Shown here one piece after another: positions 9,228 to 17,319 of a DNA stretch of 64,000 nt. Position numbers and translations under genes: made by a program. Positions within the stretch are counted from its first letter, which is position 1. Every line of letters starts with the position of its first letter. The DNA lies in contig NZ_FODD01000030.1 of the NCBI RefSeq assembly GCF_900110255.1, forward strand, positions 41,915 to 105,914, read 5' to 3'. The DNA comes from Actinacidiphila rubida (GTDB lineage: Bacteria; Actinomycetota; Actinomycetes; Streptomycetales; Streptomycetaceae). Under the pieces are notes generated by a model. It was not told the origin of the DNA, searched no databases, and saw nothing but the letters and a program-made list of their open reading frames with translations.

Positions 9228-10802
9228 GTGTTGAAGAACAGAATCTCGCGAGCCCTGGTGGGCGGGCTCGCGGGCCTGGTGGGCGTCACCGCCGTGGGCC
9301 TGCTCGTGGCCCCGTCGGCGCAGGCCGCCGCGATCGGTACGGCCGTCGTCACCCCGGCCACCGGCACCGACACCTCCAGCATGTCCCTGACCACGTCGGA
9401 CCCGTGCCCGGCCAACGCGACCAACGTCATCGTGTCGGTCACCGGCTCGGGCTTCCCGGCCGCGGGCCAGAACGTCGTCGGCAACTCGCCGATCTCCACC
9501 TACGGCCAGACGGACACCGGCGGCCTCGTCATCCCGCTGTCCTCGACCATGCGGGACTACGCGAACACCGCCGGTTTCACCACCCTGACCGGCCAGTACA
9601 CGTTCACCGTGACCTGCCGTACCGCGTTCAACGCGACCAGCCTGGGCGACTTCCCGGCCTCCGTCTGGTTCACGTCGAACACCGCGTACCAGAACACCGA
9701 CCCGAGCAAGAAGACGGACACCACCACGACGCTTGCGGTGTCCCCGGCCGGCCCCGTCACCGCGGGTTCGCCCGTCACCCTGACCGCGACCGTCGGCCCG
9801 GCCGGCACCGCCGGCCAGGTCCAGTTCAAGGACAACGGCGTGGCGCTGGGCAACCCGGTGGCCGTCAGCAACGACACCGCGGCGCTCACCACGAGCAACC
9901 TGACCGCGGGCAGCCACACGCTGACCGCGGAGTTCGCCCCCGCCGGCACCCAGTTCAACACGTCGGTCTCCTCGGCCGTGGCCTACACCGTGAACCCCGC
10001 ACCGGCCACGCCCACCACCACCGCGCTGGCCGTCTCGCCCGCCGGCACGGCCGCGCAGTTCAGCCCGGTGCAGTTCACCGCCACCGTCGCGCCGTCCGCG
10101 GCGGCCGGTTCGGTGAAGTTCCAGGACACCGTGGCCGGCACCACCACCACCCTGGCCACGGTTCCGGTCTCGGCCGGCACCGCGACCTACGCCACCAGCA
10201 GCCTGGGCACGGGCGCGCACGCGTTCTCCGCGACCTTCGTCCCGGCGAACCCCGCGGCCTACCTCGGCTCCGACTCGGCCGCGATCCCGTACACGGTCGG
10301 TGCCTTCGCGGGCGTGACCGCCTCCGAGGACATCACCACCACCGTCGACGCCGGTGCCCTGGTCATCAGCGTGGACAACCCCCACGTGACGCTGCCCTCG
10401 CCGGTGCTCAACGCCGACGGCGACCTGCTGACCACCGCGGGCGCGATCAACCCGGTCACCCTGACCGACACCCGCGCCGGCAACCCGGGCTGGTCCGTCA
10501 GCGGCCAGGTCTCGGACTTCTCCGACGGCGGCACCCACGCCATCAACGGCCAGAACCTCGGCTGGACCCCGAACGTCGTGGACAAGTCCGTGGCCCAGAC
10601 CGTGACGGCCGGCTCCCCGGTCGCCGCGGCGGCCGGTGTCGCCCCCGGCGACCCGGGCACCGCGGGCCTGAAGTCCTCCCGTTCGCTGGCCACCGGCTCC
10701 GGCCTGGGCACCGCCCACTTCGGCGCCGGCCTGGCCCTGAACGTCCCCACCTCGACCGTGGCCGGCACCTACACCGCCACCCTCACCCTGACGGCCATCT
10801 GA
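9228..10802 (+). CDS. secreted Ig-like repeat protein with WxL-like C-terminal domain
   Basis: The GTG at 9228 follows a strong site (GAGGGAGAG); frames open further upstream but lack one. The 524-residue protein has a signal peptide cut after AQA (residue 33). A cluster-specific domain follows at 36-160 with two conserved Cys. Two bacterial Ig-like repeats of the Big_3_5 type come next (about 165-260 and 265-360). The C-terminal part, with NPGWSVSGQVSDF and INGQNLGWTP, resembles the WxL cell-wall-binding domain of Firmicutes. WxL proteins normally pair with DUF916 partners, and the next gene encodes DUF916. It is probably attached non-covalently to the wall. A double hairpin terminator follows. 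Confidence 0.75.
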   Translation: MLKNRISRALVGGLAGLVGVTAVGLLVAPSAQAAAIGTAVVTPATGTDTSSMSLTTSDPCPANATNVIVSVTGSGFPAAGQNVVGNSPISTYGQTDTGGLVIPLSSTMRDYANTAGFTTLTGQYTFTVTCRTAFNATSLGDFPASVWFTSNTAYQNTDPSKKTDTTTTLAVSPAGPVTAGSPVTLTATVGPAGTAGQVQFKDNGVALGNPVAVSNDTAALTTSNLTAGSHTLTAEFAPAGTQFNTSVSSAVAYTVNPAPATPTTTALAVSPAGTAAQFSPVQFTATVAPSAAAGSVKFQDTVAGTTTTLATVPVSAGTATYATSSLGTGAHAFSATFVPANPAAYLGSDSAAIPYTVGAFAGVTASEDITTTVDAGALVISVDNPHVTLPSPVLNADGDLLTTAGAINPVTLTDTRAGNPGWSVSGQVSDFSDGGTHAINGQNLGWTPNVVDKSVAQTVTAGSPVAAAAGVAPGDPGTAGLKSSRSLATGSGLGTAHFGAGLALNVPTSTVAGTYTATLTLTAI

Positions 10803-10810
10803 CCGGACGA

Positions 10811-10880
10811 CCCGGGGGCGGCCGCGCCTGACGCGACCGCCCCCGGGGCCGGGACGGGAGGCCACTCCCGTCCCGGCCCC
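10811..10880 (+). terminator. tandem hairpin terminators
   Basis: Two GC-rich inverted repeats lie directly after the stop of the WxL-like gene. The first pairs 10811-10821 with 10837-10847 (11 bases, perfect). The second pairs 10845-10860 with 10865-10880 (16 bases, perfect, 4-base loop). The arms of the two overlap by three bases, so they may compete. No U-tract follows, as is usual in Streptomyces. They would end or attenuate transcription between the importer half and the surface-protein half of the locus. Confidence 0.7.
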
Positions 10881-11005
10881 GCACCCGGCACGCACACCCG
10901 ACCCCGCGCACCTCCGGCCGCACCCCGCGGTCCGGCGCGCCCGCACTCCACGCCCCTCCCTCCCGCCAGCGCCCCGCCGCCCTGCCCGCGATCGGACGAC
11001 CTGAC

Positions 11006-12955
11006 ATGATCCAGAGCTCAGTACGCCGTCTCGCCGCCGTCCTGGCGGCCGGCCTCCTCTCCGTCCTGCCCGCCGCCGGGTCCGCGTCGGCCACGCCCGC
11101 CCTCCCGGCCGGCCCCCTCCCGCGGACCGCACCGGCGCCGGCATCGGGCCGGGCGCCGCACGACGCCGGACCGGCCGGGCGCGCCACCTTCGGCGTCCAG
11201 CCGTCCACGGCCGGGAAGCCCGACGCGCGGCCCGACTTCTCGTACGGGGTGACGCCCGGCGCCGCGGTCGGCGACCACCTCGCGATCTGGAACTACAGCA
11301 CCCGGCCGCTGACCCTGAGCGTCTACGCCGCCGATGCCATCAACACCACCGAGGGCGGCTTCGACCTGCTCGCCGCGGGCCGCAGGTCCACCGACGCCGG
11401 CGCCTGGGTGACCCTCGGCACCCACCAGGTGACGGTGCCCGGCCGGGGCCGCGTCATCGTGCCGTTCAAGCTGGCCGTCCCCGCGAACGCCGCCCCCGGC
11501 GACCACACCGGCGGCATCGTCGCGTCCCTGTCCGGGGTGCGCACCGACGCCAAGGGCGACAAGGTCAAGGTCGACCAGCGCGTCGGCGCCCGCGTCTACC
11601 TGCGGGTGGCCGGGCAGCTCACGCCGCGGCTCGCCGTCGAGAACCTGCACACCTCCGCCCACGGCACGGCGAACCCCTTCGGCTCCGGTTCCGCCACCGT
11701 GACGTACACCCTGCACAACACCGGCAACGTCCGGCTGTCGGCCCGTCAGACGGTGCGCGTCCGCGACCTGTTCGGCGGCTCCGCCAAGGTCGCCCAGCCC
11801 CGCGACGTCCCCGAACTCCTGCCCGGCAGCAGGCTGGTGATCACCACCACCGCCACCGGAGTGCGCTTCACGGTGCGCGACACCACGACCGTCACCGCCG
11901 ACCCCGGCACGGTGCGCGGCGACGTCGGGCCGACCGTGCTGCCCCGCGCCACCGCCTCGGCGGGCTTCTGGGCCGTGCCGTGGACGCTGCTGGCCGCCCT
12001 GCTGATCCTGCTCGCCGCCGCCGTCCTGCTGCTCGTCAGGTTCCTGCGCCGCCGCGGCGGCGCAGGCCGGAACATCGCCCGTACCAGCACGCTCGGCCTG
12101 CGCCGCCCGGGCCGTGCGCGCGCCGCCGCCCCGACCGCGATGGCGCTGGCCGCCGCGGTGCTGTGGGCGGGCGCGCCGCACGCCGCGGCGGCTGCCGGGG
12201 GACAGCTCACCGTCACGCCCGGCCACGGCAGTTCCACCCAGCCGATCACGCTCACCGCCGGCGCGCCCTGCCCGGGCTCCGCGACGTACGTGATCGCCCG
12301 CGTCACCGGCGCCGGCTTCCCGCGCGGCGGCCAGATCGTCGTCGGCAACTCCCCGGTCGCCACGTACCCGAGGACCCCCGGCGGAGGCCTGTCGATCCCG
12401 CTGACCTACACCATGCGGGACTACGCCACGACCGCCGGCTTCACCCAGCTGCACGGCACCTACACCTTCACCGTCACGTGCCTGAAGGGCGCCTTCGACC
12501 GCAACGGCGAGCAGGACTTCACCGGTTCGCTGCGGTTCGCCTCCACCGGCGCCTACCGCGACGGCACGCATGCGGCCGGCGCCGACCCGGCCACCGCGCG
12601 CGGCACCGACCCGGGCCCGGACCCGAACGCCACGCCCGCCGCCCCCGGCCCCTCCCACCCGGCCGGATCGCCGGCCACGCCGGTTCCGTCCGGCCCGGCC
12701 GCGACCGGCGGGCCGGCCGCCCCCGGCGCCACCGCACCGAACGCGGCCGGGCAGCCGCCCGCCACTGGGCCTGCGGCACCGGGCACCGACGGCACCGCCA
12801 CCACCGCCGCGTCCACCGCACGGCACTCCAACTCCCCGCTCGTCGCCGGGTCGGTGACCGGATTCGCCGTCGCCTTCCTGGTGCTCGCCCTCGGGGCCGT
12901 TCGGTGGGTGCGCGCCCGCCGGGCGGCCGGCGCCCGCGCCGAAACCGGCGACTGA
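11006..12955 (+). CDS. DUF916 (WxL-interacting) protein fused to a second surface domain
   Basis: The 649-residue protein reads as two surface proteins joined in frame. Residues 1-31 form a signal peptide. Residues 52-300 match the DUF916/WxLIP layout (FGVQPSTAG, IWNYSTRPLTL, VIVPFKLAVPANAAPGDHTG). A membrane helix lies near 322-347 with a basic edge. Then, from about 372, a second signal-peptide-like segment (MALAAAVLWAGAPHAAAAA) leads into a copy of the cluster-specific two-Cys domain (397-525), a Pro/Ala stalk and a last membrane helix near 612-635. No ribosome binding site is seen before the internal Met379, so a true fusion is favoured over two genes. The start has only a weak ribosome site. 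Confidence 0.75.
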   Translation: MIQSSVRRLAAVLAAGLLSVLPAAGSASATPALPAGPLPRTAPAPASGRAPHDAGPAGRATFGVQPSTAGKPDARPDFSYGVTPGAAVGDHLAIWNYSTRPLTLSVYAADAINTTEGGFDLLAAGRRSTDAGAWVTLGTHQVTVPGRGRVIVPFKLAVPANAAPGDHTGGIVASLSGVRTDAKGDKVKVDQRVGARVYLRVAGQLTPRLAVENLHTSAHGTANPFGSGSATVTYTLHNTGNVRLSARQTVRVRDLFGGSAKVAQPRDVPELLPGSRLVITTTATGVRFTVRDTTTVTADPGTVRGDVGPTVLPRATASAGFWAVPWTLLAALLILLAAAVLLLVRFLRRRGGAGRNIARTSTLGLRRPGRARAAAPTAMALAAAVLWAGAPHAAAAAGGQLTVTPGHGSSTQPITLTAGAPCPGSATYVIARVTGAGFPRGGQIVVGNSPVATYPRTPGGGLSIPLTYTMRDYATTAGFTQLHGTYTFTVTCLKGAFDRNGEQDFTGSLRFASTGAYRDGTHAAGADPATARGTDPGPDPNATPAAPGPSHPAGSPATPVPSGPAATGGPAAPGATAPNAAGQPPATGPAAPGTDGTATTAASTARHSNSPLVAGSVTGFAVAFLVLALGAVRWVRARRAAGARAETGD

Positions 12956-13091
12956 CCGCCGGATCCACGCCGGGGCGCGTGCGGCACGCCGCACGCCGGA
13001 GATCCGCACGCGCGCCCGGACCCGCACCCCGTTCCACCCCACGTCACGCTCGCGGTCACCCGAGACCGCATCGCAGGAGGAGAGACCCATC

Positions 13092-14045
13092 GTGTTGTTC
13101 CCACGCTTGTCACGCCCGGCCGCGGCCGGACTCGGTTCCATCGTGCTGGCCGGCGGCGCGGCGGCCGGCGTCATGGCCGCCTCCACCGCCCACGCCGACG
13201 CGCTCGGCACCATGACCGTCGACCCGGCGAAGGGCGCGGACACCAGCGGCATGACGCTGACGACGTCCGCGGCCTGCCCGTCGGACGCCACCAACCTCAT
13301 CGTGTCGGTGGCCGGTTCCGGCTTCCCGGCCGCGGGCCAGAACGTGGTCGGCAACTCGCCGATCGCCACCTACGGGACCACGCCCGAGGGCGGGATCGTG
13401 GTGCCGCTGTCCTCGACGATGCGGGACTACGCCAGCACCGCGGGCTTCACCGTCCTCCAGGGCCGGTACGACTTCACGCTCACCTGCCGGTCCGCCTTCG
13501 GTTCCGCGACGTTCGGCGACTTCAGCACCTCGGTCTGGTTCACGTCCAACACCGCGTACCAGAACACCGACCCGAGCCTGCCGACCGGTACGCCCACCGA
13601 CACGGGCACGCCGACGCCGACCGGTACGCCGACCGACACCGGTACGCCCACCCCGACCGGTACGCCGACGGACACGGGCACGCCGACGCCGACCGGCACG
13701 CCGACGGACACCGGTACGCCGACCCCGACCGGCACGCCCACCGACACGGACACGCCCACGGACACGCCCACCGACACCGGCACCCCCACGCCGACCGGCA
13801 CGGACACGCCCGCGCCCACCGACACCGCGACGGCCTCCGGCGGCTCCACCGGCGGTTCCACCGGCGGCGGCTCGTCCCAGGGCGTGTCCACCACGGTCGG
13901 CGGCAAGGGCTCGCTGGCGTCCACCGGTTCCGACGCCGCCGTGATCGGCTCGGTCGCGGCGGTGCTGCTGCTGGCCGGCGGCGGCGCCGTGTGGCAGACC
14001 CGCCGGCGCCGCACCCAGACCGCCGACATCGCGCTCGACGACTGA
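13092..14045 (+). CDS. cell-wall protein with LAXTG sorting signal and Thr-Pro stalk
   Basis: The GTG at 13092 follows AGGAGGAGAG. The 317-residue protein has a signal peptide (1-36), one copy of the cluster-specific domain (37-157), a long stalk of Thr-Pro-Thr-Gly/Asp repeats (158-245), then L275-A-S-T-G279, a hydrophobic segment and a tail with four Arg. This order is a class E sortase sorting signal, whose known motif is LAXTG. The protein should therefore be cut between Thr and Gly and linked to peptidoglycan. The sortase-like gene 1.3 kb downstream appears inactive, so an active enzyme elsewhere must do this. The stalk would lift the domain above the wall. Confidence 0.8.
   Translation: MLFPRLSRPAAAGLGSIVLAGGAAAGVMAASTAHADALGTMTVDPAKGADTSGMTLTTSAACPSDATNLIVSVAGSGFPAAGQNVVGNSPIATYGTTPEGGIVVPLSSTMRDYASTAGFTVLQGRYDFTLTCRSAFGSATFGDFSTSVWFTSNTAYQNTDPSLPTGTPTDTGTPTPTGTPTDTGTPTPTGTPTDTGTPTPTGTPTDTGTPTPTGTPTDTDTPTDTPTDTGTPTPTGTDTPAPTDTATASGGSTGGSTGGGSSQGVSTTVGGKGSLASTGSDAAVIGSVAAVLLLAGGGAVWQTRRRRTQTADIALDD
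13275..13451 (+). repeat. near-identical direct repeat, copy 1 (copy 2 at 14248-14424)
   Basis: These 177 bases recur 973 bases downstream with only two mismatches by eye (at the GGTTC[C/G]GGC and GCC[A/G]GC positions). Both copies encode the core of the cluster-specific domain. Synonymous positions are identical too, which points to recent duplication or gene conversion between neighbouring genes rather than only selection on the protein. Confidence 0.85.
13585..13765 (+). repeat. tandem repeats encoding a Thr-Pro stalk
   Basis: Imperfect tandem units of about 36 bases encode alternating PTGTPTDTGTPT-type blocks inside the LAXTG protein. Copies differ mainly at third positions, mixing GGTACG and GGCACG forms, so selection keeps the amino acid pattern. 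Such tracts can vary in length between strains and set the stalk length. Confidence 0.75.
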
Positions 14046-14061
14046 CCGGAGGAAGGCCAGC

Positions 14062-15372
14062 ATGATGCTCACAGCCGCCCGCCCCACAGCCGCCCGCCGG
14101 TCCCTCGCGGTCTTCGTCGCGGCACTCCTCGCCGCGGGCACCGTGGCGCTCGGCGCCGCCGCCCGCGCCGACGCGCCCGGCGCCATGGAGGTGTCCCCGG
14201 CGACGGGCACCGACACCAGCGGGGTGCAGCTGACCACCGCGGGTCCGTGCCCGTCGGACGCCACCAACCTCATCGTGTCGGTGGCCGGTTCGGGCTTCCC
14301 GGCCGCGGGCCAGAACGTGGTCGGCAACTCGCCGATCGCCACCTACGGGACCACGCCCGAGGGCGGGATCGTGGTGCCGCTGTCCTCGACGATGCGGGAC
14401 TACGCCGGCACCGCGGGCTTCACCACCCTGCAGGGACGGTACGACTTCACGCTCACCTGCCGTGCGGCGTTCGGCTCGGCGACGTTCGGCACGTTCGCCA
14501 CGTCGATCTGGTTCACCTCGAACACCACGTACCAGAACACCGCGCCCGCCGCCGCGACGACGACCGCCCTGGCGGTGTCCCCGGCGAGCCCCGTCGTGCA
14601 GGGCACGCCCGTCACGCTCACCGCGGCGGTCGCCCCGGCCGGCGCGGCCGGCTCCGTGCAGTTCCTGGACGGCACCAAGGCGCTCGGCACTCCGGTCCCC
14701 GTGACCGCGGGCACGGCCAAGCTGACCACCGGCACGCTCGCGGTCGGCGCCCACACCCTCGGCGCGCGGTTCACGCCGTCCGACACGGCGGCTTTCCTGC
14801 CGTCGACGTCCGCCACGGCGTCCTACACCGTCAAGGTCAAGCCGCCGGCGATCGTCACCGCACCGAAGGTGACGGGCACCGTGCGGGTCGGCTCGACCGT
14901 GACCTGCTCGGTGACGTTCGGCGGTGCGGCGTCGGTGACGTACGCGTGGCTGCGCGACGGCGTCGCGATCAGCGGCTCCACCGCGAGGACCCGCGCCCTG
15001 ACGGCCAGTGACTACCGGCACAAGGTGGCCTGCCGGCCGACCGCGGCCAACAGCACCGGCCGGACCACCGCGACCAGCCCCGGCGTCACCGTGGCCCTGG
15101 GCCCGGCGCTGCACGACACCGTCCGCCCGACGATGAGCGGCACCGTCCGCACCGGACACCGGATCACCGCCCGCAACGGCTCCTGGAGCCCGGCGGCCAC
15201 CACGTACACCTACGTCTGGCTGCGCGACGGGCACGCCATCCGCGGCGCCGTCCACTCGACGTACCTGCTCACCTCCGCCGACCACGGCCACCTGATCTCG
15301 GTCAAGGTCACCGCCAAACGCTCCGGGTACGCCGACGGGAGCGCGACGTCGAAGGCTGTGAGAGTGGGATGA
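14062..15372 (+). CDS. secreted protein with cluster-specific domain and Ig-like repeats
   Basis: The 436-residue product starts at ATG 14062 (a second ATG follows at once) after GGAGGAAGG. It has a signal peptide (1-35) and one copy of the cluster-specific domain (38-155) nearly identical to that of the preceding gene. A Big_3_5-type Ig-like repeat follows (about 165-255), then two further beta-rich repeats sharing a Y-x-W-L-R-D-G core (VTYAWLRDGVAI and YTYVWLRDGHAI). No membrane anchor or sorting signal is seen, so it is probably released or held by protein contacts. It overlaps the sortase-like gene by ATGA and so is made together with it. Confidence 0.75.
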   Translation: MMLTAARPTAARRSLAVFVAALLAAGTVALGAAARADAPGAMEVSPATGTDTSGVQLTTAGPCPSDATNLIVSVAGSGFPAAGQNVVGNSPIATYGTTPEGGIVVPLSSTMRDYAGTAGFTTLQGRYDFTLTCRAAFGSATFGTFATSIWFTSNTTYQNTAPAAATTTALAVSPASPVVQGTPVTLTAAVAPAGAAGSVQFLDGTKALGTPVPVTAGTAKLTTGTLAVGAHTLGARFTPSDTAAFLPSTSATASYTVKVKPPAIVTAPKVTGTVRVGSTVTCSVTFGGAASVTYAWLRDGVAISGSTARTRALTASDYRHKVACRPTAANSTGRTTATSPGVTVALGPALHDTVRPTMSGTVRTGHRITARNGSWSPAATTYTYVWLRDGHAIRGAVHSTYLLTSADHGHLISVKVTAKRSGYADGSATSKAVRVG

Positions 15373-16352
15373 CGGGTCCCGCCAGTCCCACCGGTACCAC
15401 CGTCCGGGCCGCGGCTCCCGCCGCCGGCCCGGACCGGCCCCCCACGGCACCGGCCGGCCGGGCGCGCGACGCGCGCCCGGCCGGGCCCGGCGTGCGGGTG
15501 GCCGCCACCGCGCTGAGCATCCTCGCGGCGCTGCTCCTCGGATTCGTCGCGGACGTCGGCGTGCTCAGCGACGTCCGGCACACCCGCGACCGGCAGGTCG
15601 ACTACGCCACACTCCGCGGCGACCTCGCCAACGGCACCGCGCCCGTCGGCCCGTCGGCTCCCGGAACGGCCGCAGACGCCGGACCCGGCGTGAAGCCGTT
15701 CACGTCCGGCGCGCTCATCGGCGTGCTCTCGATTCCGTCCCTGCACGTCCGGGAGGTCGTCCACGAGGGCACCACGTCCCGGATCCTGGCCCGCGGTCCC
15801 GGCCACCGCCGGGACACGCCGCTGCCCGGGCAGGCCGGGGTCAGCGTGATCATGGGCCGCCAGGCCACGTACGGCGGACCGTTCCGGCGCCTGCACGAAC
15901 TGCGGGCGGGTCAGACCTTCACGGTGACCACCGGCCAGGGGACCGCCCGTTACCGGGTGCTCGGTGTGCGCCGCGGCGGCGATCCGCAGCCTTCGCCGCT
16001 CGCCGCGGGCGCCGGCCGGCTCACCCTCATCACGGCCGACGGCACGCCCTTCATGCCGCGCGGCATCCTGCGGGTCGACGCGGACCTCGTCTCCACCGCC
16101 CAGCCCGCCTCGGCACCCGCCGTCGCGAGCGGCGCGCTGCCGGCCGACGAGAAGCCGATGGCCGTCCAGGGCGACGGCTGGCTGCCGCTGGTGCTGTGGG
16201 GCCAGGCGCTGGTCCTCGCGGCCGCCGCCCTCACCTGGGCGCACCTGCGCTGGGGACGGCCGCACACCTGGGTGGTGGGCGTCCCCCTGCTCGCCCTCCT
16301 CGGCCTCCTCGTCGCGGACGACGTGGCCCTGCTGCTTCCCAACTCGATGTGA
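15369..16352 (+). CDS. class E-like sortase lacking catalytic His and Cys
   Basis: The 327-residue protein has a disordered N-terminus, a membrane helix near 45-65, a sortase-fold domain (about 115-240) and two C-terminal membrane helices near 268-325. The fold is recognised from IGVLSIPSLHV, GGPFRRLHELRAGQTF, YRVLGVRR and LTLITADG. Active class E sortases have G-H-R at the first catalytic site and T-C at the second. Here these positions read G163-R-Q and T222-A223, so His and Cys are both replaced; Arg231 or Arg235 may represent the third residue. It cannot act as a normal transpeptidase and may instead bind sorting signals or act as a scaffold. It starts within the preceding stop. Confidence 0.8.
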   Translation: MTGPASPTGTTVRAAAPAAGPDRPPTAPAGRARDARPAGPGVRVAATALSILAALLLGFVADVGVLSDVRHTRDRQVDYATLRGDLANGTAPVGPSAPGTAADAGPGVKPFTSGALIGVLSIPSLHVREVVHEGTTSRILARGPGHRRDTPLPGQAGVSVIMGRQATYGGPFRRLHELRAGQTFTVTTGQGTARYRVLGVRRGGDPQPSPLAAGAGRLTLITADGTPFMPRGILRVDADLVSTAQPASAPAVASGALPADEKPMAVQGDGWLPLVLWGQALVLAAAALTWAHLRWGRPHTWVVGVPLLALLGLLVADDVALLLPNSM

Positions 16353-16359
16353 GGACCCA

Positions 16360-17319
16360 GTGAACCGACAGAGCAGTGACAACGGGACCGGCGCCGTCGA
16401 GGCCGCCGTCGCCGGGCCCGCCGGTCCCGGTGCCGCGGGTACCGTGACGGAGTTCCCGACCGGGGCCGAGGCCACCATGCCGCTGCCGCCGTACGCCCCT
16501 GCCCCCGGCCCCAGCTCCGGCCCCGACGGAGGATCAGCCGTCCAGGGCGCGAGCCTCGACGCCCGGCGGATCTCCGCCTGGTTCGGCGACCGCAAGGTGC
16601 TGGACCGGGTGTCGCTGGCGATGCCCGCGGGCCGGGTGACGGCGCTGATCGGCCCGTCCGGCTGCGGCAAGTCGACGTTCCTGCGCATCCTCAACCGCAT
16701 GCACGAGCTGGTCCCCGGCGCGGCCCTGGCCGGAGAGGTCCTGCTGGACGGAGAGGACGTCTACGCCCCGGGCCGGCGGCTCACCGAGGCCCGCCGGCAG
16801 ATCGGCATGGTCTTCCAGAAGCCCAACCCGTTTCCCGCGATGTCCATCTACGACAACGTCACCGCCGGCCTGAGACTCACCGGGCTGCGGATGTCCGCCT
16901 CGGACCGGGACGCGCTGGTCGAGGAGTGCCTGACCAAGGCCGGGCTGTGGCGCGAGGTCCGCGACCGGCTGCGGCAGCCCGGCGGCGCCCTGTCCGGCGG
17001 CCAGCAGCAGAGGCTGTGCATCGCCCGCTCCGTGGCCATCCGTCCCAAGGTGCTGCTGATGGACGAGCCGTGCTCGGCGCTGGACCCCACGTCCACGCGG
17101 CGCATCGAGGAGACGATCCGCGAACTCGCCCACGAGGTCACGATCGTGATCGTCACCCACAACATGCAGCAGGCCGCGCGGGTCTCCGACCAGTGCGCGT
17201 TCTTCCTGGCGGAACAGGGCACGCCCGGCCTGATCGTGGAACACGGCTCCACGGAGCGGATGTTCCACTCGCCCACCGACACCCGCACCGCCGACTACGT
17301 GGGGGGCCGCTTCGGCTGA
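16360..17319 (+). CDS. pstB: phosphate-type ABC transporter ATPase PstB
   Basis: This is the ATPase that should power PstCA. The start is GTG 16360, eight bases after the sortase-like stop. The 319-residue protein has a Pro/Gly-rich N-terminal extension of about 65 residues. Then come Walker A (GPSGCGKST, 98-106), the Q-loop in MVFQKPNPFP, the signature LSGGQQQRLCIAR (211-223), Walker B LLMDEPCSALDP and the H-loop VTHN. MVFQKPNPFPAMSIYDNV is diagnostic of PstB. Its position 12.7 kb away from pstCA, at the end of the surface genes, is unusual because pstB normally sits beside pstA. Confidence 0.92.
   Translation: MNRQSSDNGTGAVEAAVAGPAGPGAAGTVTEFPTGAEATMPLPPYAPAPGPSSGPDGGSAVQGASLDARRISAWFGDRKVLDRVSLAMPAGRVTALIGPSGCGKSTFLRILNRMHELVPGAALAGEVLLDGEDVYAPGRRLTEARRQIGMVFQKPNPFPAMSIYDNVTAGLRLTGLRMSASDRDALVEECLTKAGLWREVRDRLRQPGGALSGGQQQRLCIARSVAIRPKVLLMDEPCSALDPTSTRRIEETIRELAHEVTIVIVTHNMQQAARVSDQCAFFLAEQGTPGLIVEHGSTERMFHSPTDTRTADYVGGRFG

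Noticed and set aside
15369..16352. An ordinary active class E sortase
   Set aside because: Both the GHR and TC motif positions lack the catalytic residue, so it is reported as sortase-like only.
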